A stretch of 64,000 bases of DNA from NCBI GenBank assembly GCA_015852425.1, contig JAAAIG010000029.1, positions 36,223 through 100,222 of the forward strand, written 5' to 3'. This DNA comes from Gryganskiella cystojenkinii (lineage: Eukaryota; Mortierellomycota; Mortierellomycetes; Mortierellales; Mortierellaceae). Both the position numbers and the translations under genes were made by a program. Positions 24,601 to 35,434 of the stretch are shown one piece after another (position 1 is the stretch's first letter; every line of letters begins with the position of its first letter). The notes beneath the pieces were generated by a model. That model saw only the letters and a program-made list of their open reading frames with translations. It had not been told where the DNA came from and searched no databases.

Positions 24601-24895
24601 ATTTTCCTGTGCCTCATTTGTGATCCAACAAATTTAGTTGAAGTGCTGTGGATACATCTCCCCCAACAGCAACGGCGAATACGATCTCCGGTGTTTCCCC
24701 ATGATCAACTTGCCTGGATGTATTCACAAGTATAACCTGCACGAGGACAAGTTATTGACGACAGTCTGGACTGCGTCGTTTTCTTTGGTACCACTTCAGT
24801 TGTTTGTCATGATCGTAGCCTTGCTTTGCTCGAACCACGTCGATGGCATGCTTCGATCAGGTCGCCCAGGTCTCAAGAGCTTTAAGGAACAGTAG
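21629..24895 (+). CDS. Tetraspanin family membrane protein with long N-terminal cytosolic extension
   Basis: Four exons: 21629-21747, 22908-23731, 24245-24483 and 24638-24895, 479 residues, all phase-consistent. Residues 1-250 are Gln/Pro/Ser-rich. Four membrane segments follow: LLFSVVLLMTYSAAAMAVSL; LAGSAVGLATALVGLVGVF; WLSWYSIMLWPVFALYLSVG; LVPLQLFVMIVALLC. Between the third and fourth, LKCCGYISP carries the tetraspanin Cys-Cys-Gly signature, with further cysteines at LRCFP and PGCIH to complete the large-loop disulfides. Fungal tetraspanins (Pls1/Tsp2/Tsp3 groups) organise plasma-membrane domains and matter in infection structures. The first intron is 1160 bp and its acceptor is AAG, so the N-terminal 40 residues are the least certain part. 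The second intron is 513 bp. Confidence 0.78.
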
Positions 24896-25194
24896 ACGAA
24901 ACAAGAAACAAAAGAAAATCTCAAGAACGATCCTTGTCTTTTCTTTTCCTTTTACATATTCTATTGAAGAGGACGTCTCGCTCTCTCCGCTGCCTTCTTC
25001 TCGCCGTCATCGCTCCCAAAAAAAACACACACACGCACACACGCCCGCCCACACCATAAAAACTTCCTCATTTTGCATTTTCACAGACAAAATCAACAAT
25101 TGCGATTATGATTGCTTGAAATTTATTGACAATGTAAACTCAAACTCGTGTTTTGAGCTTTTTCTTTTCTTTCTTCGTCATCTTGTCCTCGCAT

Positions 25195-26927
25195 TCAGTT
25201 GTTGGAAGGGATGACCTTGATATGGCCGTCCGGGTAAACCAAAGTATCAATCTTGATCGGAACCGGAATCACCTGATCAGAGCCACCAGGTCCATCACCA
25301 GATGTAATTGATGCAGGACCCGGTCCTGCAGGAAAAGAGCCACCAGCGGGGACAGGGACCACGTTTGTGCCATCCCAAAGGAGACCGATATCGATCGGAA
25401 CCGTCACCACGCTGCCAGACCCAGGTCCACCTCCTGTACCGGTGATCGGACCGCCGGGGTTGACGAGCTGACGCTTTTTGTATCCACTTCCACCGTGTTT
25501 GCCTCCTCCGTAAGAGCCTCCCCAGCTGCCACTGCCACCCCCGCCGTGTCCGCTGCCGTAGCCAGAACCGGACTTCCAGCCAGAGTAAGAGCCAGAACCG
25601 GACTTCCAGCCAGAGTAAGAGCCAGAACCATAGCTATCAGAGCCGTACGAAGATCCACCACCGCTGTACTTGTTACTGATATTGTCAGTACCTTCGCCGC
25701 TCGCACTGCTCTGGATAGACTCAGGTTCAAGCAAATGAGCGTCGTTGGTGGGACTTTCGTGGTTGATGAGGTCATCACGCTTCTTGTACTCACTGCCATG
25801 TTCGCCTCCGCCATACGAGCGACCACTGTCATAAGATCCTCCCCTGCTCGATCCAGATTTCCAACCGGAGCCGGACCCAGAGCTGTACGAGGACCTGCCG
25901 CTGTACTTGTTGTCGTTCATGCCCTTCGTCTCATCCCACACAGCATCGGATTCGGATCCGGATATAGGAGCACCTGACATAGGGCCAACCCCGTACATGG
26001 GCCAAGACGGTTCCGCCGAAGATGACGACGACGAGGAGGATGAGACGGGAGGCGTCATGGACTTGGGGGGCGCCTGCGCACGCTTGTGTTGTTGTTGATG
26101 AGAATGGTTTTGACCCTGTTGGTAGGAGAGAGGAAGATCTGGTCCTGGGTTATCAAATCGGAGTTCCCCGCGACTGCCCAACAGCGACGCAGTCGTCGAA
26201 TCAGTCCACGGTTCCATTTTGCCGTCAGCAGAAGAAGAGGTGATGCTCGAGAAAGATGGTGGAGCCGTCGACCGCTTCTTCTTCATGGACTTGGACGACG
26301 ATTCAACAGGGATGGAACCAAACACACCACCGTTATTTGGGGTATCCCGACCGCCAGTGTTGGTGTGGTAGACACGTCCGTCCGTGCAGTAGATGGTGTT
26401 ACTCGAAGACGGATCGACGTAACAGACGATGCTCTGGCGGTTCTCAGACGTTGGCGCCGAAGCCGAGGAAGGGGTGAGAGGAGGAACCTGCTGAAAAGGG
26501 GCAGGCGCAGGCTCAGGGACCGGAACAGTCTTGGGCGACAACAACTCATGATCACCGGAAGCCGGTGCCGGTGCAGGTGCAGCTCGATGATGATGAGGAG
26601 GAGTGGCCATCACTTGAGCCATAGGCGTCACAGAGGGCATTGGTCCCCTCGCTGTCTTTGAGTTCGGAGACACCACGTTCACAATGGGAGTCACCGTCGG
26701 TCTAGGCGAGACCCACTTACCAGTAGTCGTTGGAGATGTATAATCTATACCTTGTCCCTCTTGAGATGAAGACTGAGGCTGAGCTGGGTATTCTTGTTGC
26801 TGCTGCTGGTACTGCTGCTGCTGACGTTGAGACTGTTGCTGGATCTGCTGAGAGACAGAGGAAGGCATCTGCACCACCACAGGGATCTGGACTTGCTGAT
26901 GAGGGAGTTGAACCTGGTGAATGACAG

Positions 26928-26958
<31 letters not shown>

Positions 26959-27393
26959 AACATTCGGGAAGTTCAATGAGGGACCCGCATAGATGTGAGA
27001 CGAGAACGAAGGCTCAACACGTCCAGATCCGAAATCTTCACTTGTCAAGAGCGCCCCAGAGGCGGGGTCGCGTCCTACCATGTGTGCTCCACCAGAGGCA
27101 GGAGCGATCATCCCAGGACGAACATTGGAGCCGGTTCCTGAGAACGACGAGGAACCGGAACTTGAGGTCGGCAAGGGAGCAAGGGTCGGCTCGGGGACGT
27201 AGACCGAGATGGTGGTGGTTACGGTCATGGTCGTGACGATATCGGCACCAGCGGCCAAGGCAGAAGGAACAGGAGTGGGGAAAACCGCCGCAGGTACGGC
27301 TTGAGCATAGTTGGAATGAAGACTTCCTTCAAAGGACAAAAAGCCTGAGATGAGAGCCAACGAGAGTGAGATCGAGAGTAGTCCGCGCGCCAT
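25195..27393 (-). CDS. Secreted Gly/Ser/Gln/Pro-rich protein with internal dibasic sites
   Basis: Single exon, 732 residues. An N-terminal signal peptide is clear (MARGLLSISLSLALISGFLS, cleavage probably before about residue 35). The rest is low complexity: a Gln block (near 147-215), Pro-rich segments, a Ser/Gly block with repeated GSYSGWKSGSG units (perfect 30-bp repeat at 25561-25620), and a C-terminal region with two related hydrophobic pieces (VVTVPIDIGLLWDG; VIPVPIKIDTLVYPDG). Four Lys-Arg sites are spread through it (KKKRST, HKRAQ, YKKRDD, YKKRQL), the kind of site cut by kexin. No GPI signal is seen at the C-terminus (ends VIPSNN). I do not recognise the family. It is probably a cell-wall or secreted matrix protein, and possibly a kexin-processed one. 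Confidence 0.7.
25561..25620 (-). repeat. Perfect 2 x 30-bp tandem repeat in the secreted-protein gene
   Basis: Two identical 30-base units (25561-25590 and 25591-25620), with a partial third to 25629. They encode a repeated Ser-Gly-Trp-Lys-Ser-Gly peptide within the Gly/Ser block. Confidence 0.9.
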
Positions 27394-28930
27394 GGTCTAA
27401 AGAACTGCAGTTGGTTAATTGAACAAAAAAAAAGGGTATATGTAGAGCAAATGGTAAATGGTGAGATGTTGGGAGTGTGAGCAACGACCTTGCTTTTATA
27501 ATTATGAAGAGTGGGGGGGGAAATAGTCTGAACCATGTCAGTTTATCGCCATCAACTTTTCAAGCAAAGTTATTCCTGTTGGAAAAAACCAGAAGAATCA
27601 CTTTGCGCCCATCAATCTCTTTTTTTTGGATTGTGGTGCTTGCAAGCAGCTCTAAGCCCAGGGTCCCTATTTTTTTTTTTGGGCGTGTCATCTCAGGAAA
27701 CTTGTTACAAAAGGACCCATAGGACAGGACACGCATCTTTCCCCCTAGAGTCTATGGTTGAGTGATTGTCTTACATCGTAGGTGAAAAACAACGCGTCGT
27801 TGGTAGAGCTAAGCCCAGCATAGATTTGACCTAGTATGTTCAACGCAAAACACGAAAATTCCGCCTCCTCAGCCCACCCGTGCATCCGTGCCTAAAAGAC
27901 ATTTTTTCTTGCGATTCTTTCCGACAGCCCATTCCGACTCTTTCCACTTTTTTTGCAAATGCCGAACGGCTCTCTCACCCTTGTTTGTTCACAAAGAAAC
28001 AAAGCTGTTGATTTTTAACACGTGAAGCGGACTTCCCCAGATTCTGCCTAAAACGAACGTTTTTTTATGAAGGTTTGTTCCGTGGGCAACGCCTCACAAC
28101 TTCAACTTCAGGAACGAGTTTGTAGGCGGACAACCTCTTTTTAACTCACGTATTTTCTTATGATGTTTTTTTCTTTGTTTTCTTTTACGTTGTTTGGACA
28201 GGGGGACCTGCGGGAGCCATCACTTTTTTTTTATTGTTTATTTGAGGTCGAACCGATCGACCCCTCCTGTCATTTGTTTTGGCCGTTTTTTGATTTAAGT
28301 CCTTCGGCAATTCATGCCAGTTCCCCACAACCCCTTCCCCCCTCCCCCCCAACAACAACAGTCAAGGACAGGTTTTAGCGTGAGGCGTGTAGGAAAGAAG
28401 TGGACGGAGTGAGGACCAAAGAAAAGAGGGGAACACCAACCATCTCAGAGTCCATTCTCCGATGTCGTGATCGAGATCCGACCAAAAAAAGAAAAAATAG
28501 CCTATTTTTCTTCCCACGGGTGTGGGCACACCTTGTTCCTGTGGAAAGAGCACACAATAAACCACCGCGCTCTCACATAGTATGCACACGGATACACGAT
28601 TCAGTGCCCCAGACAAAGTTTACACTCTGCCACCACCTTCACTCTCACTTACTCTCACGCACCCGCACCCGCCTTCGTGCTGGCCATAAAAAACTGTTGG
28701 GTGCATCGTTTCAAAGAAACGTGTTGTCAAAGAATGACTTTTTGTCACAACGACCCTCTCTTTTGGTTCAGTGAGTTGTGTCCGTGGCAAAAAAAAAAAA
28801 AAAAAAAAAGCATCGATTCGAGAGTCTATTTCTGCCCAACGAATCATTTTTGTGGAGTCACAGAAAAAAAGTTCGTTTCGACTTCCCTATTCGTGATCCA
28901 AAGGAAGAACTAGAACCTGAAGAGAGCTCG
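27394..28930. other. Intergenic region without a supported gene
   Basis: About 1.5 kb upstream of the secreted-protein gene. AT-rich with many T-runs, a 21-A run at 28789-28809, and short unsupported open frames. The bases just above 27393 (TATATACCC-like on the minus strand near 27435) probably serve the secreted-protein gene. Confidence 0.45.
28789..28809 (+). repeat. Poly-A homopolymer (21 A)
   Basis: Uninterrupted A run read directly. No target-site duplication or retroposed gene body is recognised upstream. Confidence 0.85.
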
Positions 28931-29189
28931 TCATTCTTCTTTCATCATGACTCGGTAATTGGGGGAGTCTTTTTTTTTGCTTTGTTTTGAGAGACTGAAT
29001 ACATGCATTTTTTTTTTATTGCTTGGTGCTTTTGTAATGGTAATGAGTTGTGTTTCGCCAGTTGGTTTTTTGGTTACAAAAAGGAAAGAAAAAAGAAATC
29101 TGGATGCTAGTTTTAAAAATCTTGCAAAAAATAGAGTAGGGATACAAAAAAGAGAGTGGAGGGTGTGCGTTGGTATGCTATGGTATGTA

Positions 29190-29378
29190 TATTTTGAACC
29201 TGCGGGCTTGGGCGGTCTGGGCTTGGCCTCGGCCATTGCCAACTGGTCAGGGTTGCGAATGAAAAGGAGAGGATATTTGACAACTTCTTCAAAACGAAGA
29301 TTTGCTATCCGACCAAACTTGAGCAAAAGGTGGTCTAACTCGTTCTCAGAGTAACCGGACCATGGGACGTCCATCGAC
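29190..29378 (-). pseudogene. Frame-shifted continuation of the 29346-29858 gene
   Basis: A second open frame begins within the last 33 bases of the upstream one. It encodes about 60 residues of ordinary-looking protein (SENELDHLLLKFGRIANLR; EEVVKYPLLFIRNPDQ; AMAEAKPRPPKPAGSK) before composition drops to AT-rich noise near 29190. No upstream ATG exon is found for it other than the 29858 gene. It is listed as broken because the frames do not join as read; an intact gene with a base error would look the same. Confidence 0.4.
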
Positions 29379-29858
29379 GGTCATCAATGAATCCGCATGG
29401 TACAACTTTTCGTATTCTGCAAACTGTCCCTCGATGATGGGGTGGTCCTTCAGGTTCAGATCCCGGGCCCGCGTGATCGTGGGGACTACACATTCGAATC
29501 GAGTCTGGTTCGGGAAGAAGAACTGTCGGGACAAAGCGCGGGATCGAGCATCCGTCGCACCACCGGCTACAGCGACTGCACCGGCCTCGGCGATTGCCTC
29601 CTTGGGGAGGTCGACAGCGGCAGCCTCTGCAGAGATGGCATCGATATCAAAGGCAGTAGGGAGGGCATCAAAGCTGACAGAGGACGAGGCTGAGGTCGAG
29701 AGGAGAGGAGGGGTCAAGGGTGGGCTGATGGTGTTGGCCTTGGCAAGAGCAGAGCGCGCAGTCGCTGGGATATCAATGTTCAAGGTTGTGTGGACGGGGG
29801 CTTCGTCCTTGGTGTTCGTGAAGGCACCAGCGTTGGCGACGATTGTCTGGGCAGACAT
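29346..29858 (-). CDS. Unrecognised protein; reading frame changes near its 3' end
   Basis: An open frame of 170 codons from an ATG at 29858. The N-terminus is Ala/Ser/Thr/Pro-rich. From residue about 110 it becomes ordered (QFFFPNQTRFECVVPTITRA; HPIIEGQFAEYEKLYHADS). It ends MTVDGRPMVRLL stop. Directly overlapping in another frame, an open frame from 29378 runs on with equally protein-like sequence (WSGYSENELDHLLLKFGRIA; FEEVVKYPLLFIRNPDQLAMAEAKPRPPKP) to about 29190 before turning AT-rich. The overlap is only about 30 bases, too short for an intron. The true product may therefore continue in the second frame through a sequencing or assembly error, a recent frameshift, or programmed slippage. 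The family is not recognised. Confidence 0.5.
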   Translation of the reverse strand: MSAQTIVANAGAFTNTKDEAPVHTTLNIDIPATARSALAKANTISPPLTPPLLSTSASSSVSFDALPTAFDIDAISAEAAAVDLPKEAIAEAGAVAVAGGATDARSRALSRQFFFPNQTRFECVVPTITRARDLNLKDHPIIEGQFAEYEKLYHADSLMTVDGRPMVRLL

Positions 29859-32072
29859 TTGTGTAGTGATAGGTTTAGGAAAGAGAGACGTAGAAGATGA
29901 AGTGAGGCGGTGGTATAATTTGAATGAAAAAAAAAATACAATTTGGAAACGAGCCGAAGAGGACAGAGAGAGAAAGAAGAGTAAAGAAGGTGTGAGGATA
30001 TAAAAGGGTTTCTTTTGAGGGGAGAGCTTGTAGTGTTGTCAAGAAAAGGGAAAAAAGAAAAGGAGGGAAAAGGGCTTCTCGCCTTTTTATAAAAAAGGAG
30101 GAAAGTGCTCACTGGTTTGTTCCCCACAATTTTCCTCATTTGCAACAAATATTCTTCATTCTTAGAGGTTGGACAAAGGTTCAAAGCGTTTTCTTTTATT
30201 TTGTGTTCAACTCACCCTATATGCGTCCATCGGGGACATTTTGACATCTTTTTTCGCATCCTCAGCCCCTCCGGAGCAGACCAACGTTCTCTCTCTCTCT
30301 ACTGTTCTTTTCATTCTTGGAGAAGCTAGCTTAGCAATTGAGATCTGCTACCCTTCTCGAAGGACCAATCATGGACGAGGGTTCGCTTGGTCTGCGCTCT
30401 CTCACCTTTTGCACAAAACAAGAAATCCACGCTAGTATCCTGTTTTAAAAAAACACACAAATCCTGTTCCTCCAGCAGGTATGAATGAAAAACCGCGGAG
30501 ATGTGCGGGCTGTAAGGATGATGACGAGAAAACTGCATAATAATGGCGATCGATGATGGGTGTGTGATCCTGCATAGGGAAGGGTCCAAAGCCACCCAGG
30601 AGGACCGTCGGTTCCTGGTCATTGATTTTTTTTTTTTAATGACTTGCTCTGTCTGGAACTCGGTCAACGAGTAGAGAGGGAGGAACGAAGGACAGCAAGG
30701 AAACGTGACTCTATCTTTTTCACCTTTCAAAGCCCCAAAGACCGTGATTACCGAACCCTGACAAAAGCTGACCGCAAAAATGTCCTGCCGGAGGATTTTT
30801 TAAGGCAAAAGTCAACAATGACGAAGTTGATGCTTATCGATTTCAGTTTTTGCACAAGAAAGCGCAGACCTTCGAACGTTCGAACACAAAGAAAACGTGT
30901 TTGCAAGAAATGATCAGTCAGCCAATCAGCCAATCAGCCGCCTTGAGCCTGCAGCAAGCAATGCGCAGGAATCCTTGACGAGGGAACAAGAGCAGTGCGT
31001 CTGGACAGGGTCAGGGTCAGAGTTCGGTCTTTCTCTTCCTTTGGACAGTTTCCAAGGGAGCCGCACGCAATTTGCATTGAGAAGGCGCTGGAAACAAACA
31101 ATCCCAAAAAAAGGTCATCGTGTCCAAACATTCGGATTCGCCTCTTCGCCATCACCCCCCTTTTCTCTCTCTTTCTCGTCCTTTCTCCCTTCACTCTCTC
31201 ACTCTCCCGTCCCAACTTCCCGTCCCAACTTCACGTCCCCAGCAAACAACAAGAAGAGGCGCCATATACAATACTGAAGAAAACGTGGTTGAGTTCGACG
31301 GAAAGGTTCCACAAAAAGGATCATGCTGTTGATTGTCCCTCCTTGACATCGTTTGTTTGGTCCAAGACACCATTTTTCGTTTGTGCGTACATGCACTCAA
31401 GAACGGGATACGAATGTGCTGTGTGTGACCGATCACAAAATATAAACCCCAAAGCAGGTAGACGTGTGTTTGCGATTGACACATGGTTGTAAAAATAAAC
31501 CGTTTCTGAGGAGACACGGGATAAAAGAAAACAAGATTATCGTTCTTCTTATTTTTTCTTCGATCTCCCTCCCTCGCAAGGAAACGGAAAAGCTGTAAAT
31601 GACTAAGGAGGAAGAGAACCATGCCATGTCGGAAAGGAAAGAGTGCACTGTTGCCGAAAAGCTGTTTGCTGTGCATCCTCAAAATAAGGAGAAGAGAAAG
31701 AAAGGATAGCCAATCATCTCAAACACGCTCTTCACTTGCCTCGAAATTGTTACCCTCGATGTTTTTTGCTCTTTTAGAAAAAAGTGGACTAGACTTCCAC
31801 TTAATCCCAATGCTTAGAGCGATAGCAACAAAAAAATGATAGAGAGAGTGGGGTCTGGGGTTCTTATAGGGCTAAGTCATTCAAATAAGTATTATTTAGG
31901 TTTTTTCATTCTACATGGTTGAGGTTGTTTATGTTTCGTTTCTAAAAATGGTCAATTGGACCAAAGGGTCTTGAAAGTGTGGTTGCGAAGCTTTTTAGAC
32001 GGTACTGTTTTCTGCACGCGGGTATATGGTGATCGAGGATGTGCTGACTTGATCTTGAGATCGACGGCAAAT
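29859..32072. other. Intergenic region without a supported gene
   Basis: About 2.2 kb, the upstream region of the 29858 gene and the downstream region of the small 32327 gene. A TATAAAAA-type element on the minus strand lies near 30083-30092, about 230 bases above the 29858 start. Open frames here are compositionally noise. Confidence 0.45.
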
Positions 32073-32327
32073 TTATTTGCGAGTGTTGGGAGTCCAGTAG
32101 ACGACCTCGTCCTTGAAGAGGAGGTGAGCACCACCAGCTACGACGGCAGTGCCAGTAACGGTATAAGCGACAGTTTTGATAGATCTTGATGGTGCTGTTG
32201 AAGCAACGGTGGCAGTGTGCTGTTCAATGGCGACGGCAGCGTTTCGAGGCATTGAGGTAGAGATGAAACGATGAGTGGAGGCAGTCTTAGCAGCAGCAGC
32301 AGTGGAGCGGATCAAGGTGGACATCAT
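32073..32327 (-). CDS. Small putative mitochondrial membrane protein, 84 residues
   Basis: A single open frame from ATG 32327. The N-terminus (MSTLIRSTAAAAKTASTHRF) is rich in Ser, Ala, Thr, Arg and Lys without acids, as in a mitochondrial presequence. A hydrophobic stretch (VAYTVTGTAVVAGGAHLLF) and a short charged, aromatic C-terminus (KDEVVYWTPNTRK) follow. The layout resembles small accessory subunits of respiratory-chain complexes, but no specific family is recognised. A TATA element lies about 155 bases upstream. GC-biased third positions in the C-terminal half support coding. Confidence 0.6.
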   Translation of the reverse strand: MMSTLIRSTAAAAKTASTHRFISTSMPRNAAVAIEQHTATVASTAPSRSIKTVAYTVTGTAVVAGGAHLLFKDEVVYWTPNTRK

Positions 32328-32479
32328 TGTTGGGAAGTTTTGTTTTTTGTTGTTCGAAAGGAGAGGTGAGCGAGAGCTGACAGAAATCGAATATTGGTGT
32401 GTGTGTGTGTGTGAAAGAGAGAGAGAGAAAAGTGAAGAATAAAGAGGAGCCAGATTGGAGACTGATCGACCTCCCCTTC

Positions 32480-32487
32480 CTTTTATA
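32480..32487 (-). promoter_or_regulatory. TATA box upstream of the small mitochondrial-type gene
   Basis: On the minus strand the sequence reads TATAAAAG, about 155 bases above the ATG at 32327. A GT microsatellite and AG tract (32397-32430) lie between. Confidence 0.5.
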
Positions 32488-32888
32488 CTAGTCTACTGAT
32501 CGAAAATAGAACCCAAAAGGAGAGTTATGGTGCGAGAAAATGACAAATGCTGATAAGGCCGATTGCTCAATCCATATTGCCTTGTCCAAAGAACAGCAAC
32601 AGGACCCCCAAATATAGAGCTCTCGAAAGAGTGGAGAGGATTTGATACCACGTTTTTGTGTTGGGTTTGAATGATAAGAGTCATCACTCTGACGGACATT
32701 TTTGCCGAGCAGAGACATGAACTCAGGCACAACCGTCGATCCACAGGCGTCATTTTGCTCGTGACTTAGTATTACAGGCGGAGAATAAGGCAGGTTCTTC
32801 TGATCTGCCGCGTTATTTTTCAATCACTTGTCATTGACTGTGCATTTCTTTTGATCTCTATACCCTGCATTGTCATCCGATTCTAGAC

Positions 32889-35216
32889 ATGCCGACGGTC
32901 ATCAGCGCCAAGGAATTTGCCGTTCAACTTGCCAAGGTGTCCCGTCCCTCATTGAGAGCCTTGTCACCTCGGATACTGGACCCCCTTGCTTCATTGACCG
33001 GAAAAACACCGCAGCTACACAGCAACCATGCAACAGCAGCCCAACCTCGAAGGATCGGAATTGCTGTCTCGGGCGGTGTCGATAGCATGGCCCTTGTGAC
33101 CTTGTTAGCACGGCACTACCGTTCTTCAATTGAATCAGCTGTTCAATTGCATGGATTCATTGTGGACCATAAGCTCAGAGACGAAAGCACGATCGAGAGT
33201 CAATTCGTTGCCAAAGAGATCGCCAAGCAAGGTAGAATGGAATTCAGCGAAAGAACAAGACTTTGGCTGAAAAAAGAGGCCATCCCTCTAACGTTGCTCA
33301 TCTCCTTTTGTTCTTTCAGGTGTTACCCCTCATATCCTGACTCTAGATTGGTCCGTATACTCGAACCAACAAAAAATATCGTCGCATCAGGCTAATGCTC
33401 CGGAACAACAGCAACAGCAACAGGACCACAAACCCGAAAAACATCACCTCGAGACCCAGGCACGACTGGAACGGTATCGCGCCATTGCTCAACAGTGTCA
33501 TGCCCTTCAGATCCAAGAACTTTTCGTGGGGCATCACAGCGGTGATCAAGTTGAGACGGTGCTCTTTCGACTATCGAGGGCGAGTGGGATCGATGGTCTC
33601 TCGGGCATCCAATCCATGGCTCCGTTTGGGGTATTGAACGTTCCTGAGGCGTTGGATCTCGATGTCGTTCGGCCTTTGTTGGACTTTGACAAGGTAAAAT
33701 GACATGCATGTGGTTTCCTTTGCAGATCAGGAGAGAAAAGACAAGAGTAAAAGATTACTTACGCAGCTATATTTTCTTTGTCGTTCGATCCATCAGGGGC
33801 GATTACTTGCCACATGCCAAGAACTCTGTGTCCGATGGGTCGAAGATCCCTCGAATAAGTCCCTAGACTATCAGAGAAACGTGATTCGACACTTTCAGCA
33901 ACAGAACGACGAGTCGAATGAACCCTCGCCACTTTCCAGTTCAGCACTCTTGGAGTTCAGACTACGCATGGATCGGCATCGAAGAGCGGCGTGGGATCAA
34001 GGTAAGGCTATCATGGACTCTATAGCAGGGATAATGAGGCTCAAGATCGTTTAGGCGCCATGTTCTTTGTTAATATGATTTGCTTTTTTTTCTTCTTCTC
34101 CCATCCCGGAACTTCAACAAATATTCTCACTCAGTCCGACCGTGGCTCAGGGACATTCATTTCGACACTGCAAATGGCGTCTGTCATGTTGAGCTTCAAA
34201 GGATGTCATCGCCGGCATCGCTGTCCTTGCCGCCTGTAAAATCATCAGCAGATCAAGGCGATAGTATTCAACCAGCGTCAGCAGGATCTCCCGAGCTAGT
34301 GGCATGGCTCAAAGAGTCCGAGTCACATGTGGCGACTCGACTGGTCTCGTTTTTGGTTCAATGGGTGAACTGTAGGGATCATCCACCAGGACGGGAGGAA
34401 ACCCAGTCGATGCTGGAACAGATGTGGCTCCAAAACGAAGTTGATCTGAACAAGGTCGTCTTGGATAGTGGCAGGGGTAAGAAGGACGATGCGGTCGGGG
34501 ATTTGGATCGATCTAGCATGACAACTATTTATAGGAGGAATAGAAAGAAAAAGTCCAGAAACTCTCGGACCAACCTACTTCCTACTGATAAATCTGTTTC
34601 AGGAGAGGAACCCTTACCCAGCGCCGCAACTAGGTCGACTCTTCAGCGACAACAAAAACAACAACCGATCCAGATGGCAGGTGTGTTATTCTCACCACCA
34701 AGGACAACCAAAGGAATTTTGAATCATTGGACCCTTTCAAGGCAACCTTTTTCTCAGGTGGATCGAAATGCTACGCGGATTCGACTCAATTTGCCCACGT
34801 ACGCGACTACATCATCCTACCCACCAATGGATGTCTTATGGGATCGACGCTATTTCATGCGGATACAGCCATCAACACCAACACATCGTCTGGGCCTCAC
34901 GAGCAGCAACGGCAGCAGCGGCAGCATCGTTAGCAGAGGTGCAGATCTCCTTGTCCGGACTCTGACTCAAGACGATGTTCAGTTCTTGCGGAAGACTCAG
35001 GTTCCTGGATCGTTAACCGAGCTGGAGTCGTTTATGCTCAACGTACCAGGCAAGGCCAGGTTCACGATTCCAGTCGTGACTCATAGAACAGATGCATTCG
35101 CAGAAACGCTCGTGTCCGTCCCGACTCTCAATATCCATTTGTTACCAGGACAATTCAATGTCCAGAGTCGATTCAAATCCGATAGACTCATGGATATGGA
35201 CGCTGGCGTTGACTAG
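32889..35216 (+). CDS. tilS: tRNA(Ile)-lysidine synthase-like protein (TilS/MesJ, PP-loop ATPase)
   Basis: Four exons: 32889-33231, 33320-33693, 33797-34001 and 34135-35216, 667 residues, phase-consistent. The PP-loop SGGVDSMALV is at residues 61-70, the TilS substrate motif at GHHSGDQVETVLFRLSRASG (with the usual first Asp replaced by Gly), and WVEDPSNKSLDYQRN matches the conserved catalytic-loop motif. TilS converts the wobble C of tRNA-Ile(CAU) to lysidine using ATP and lysine. In fungi such a protein is expected to serve mitochondrial tRNA. The C-terminal half, from about 280, is long and weakly structured (NRKKKSRNSRTN, Ser-rich), longer than bacterial enzymes. Convergent with the Dicer gene downstream. 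Confidence 0.85.
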
Positions 35217-35434
35217 GGGAGTGTTTTTGTATAAAAAAAAAAATAAAAAAAAAAAACTCGATAATAAATGGGCGTTCATACCTCTCATACCTCCCCCTGT
35301 CTAATACACACATATAACTTATCTCGATCTTCTGCCCCTGCTTCCATGTCCAGGTAACTGATGTTTAGTCGCAACCAAAAAAAAAAAAAAAAGGACTTAA
35401 ACGAATAGAAAAAAAGGCTTATAAAACAGCAGTA

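Noticed and set aside
29346..29378. Ornithine decarboxylase antizyme-type +1 frameshift site at a TGA codon
   Set aside because: The downstream frame contains none of the conserved antizyme residues and is too short for the domain.
30897..31277. 126-codon plus-strand frame
   Set aside because: No motif and ends in translated CT-rich DNA; no neighbouring exon in phase.
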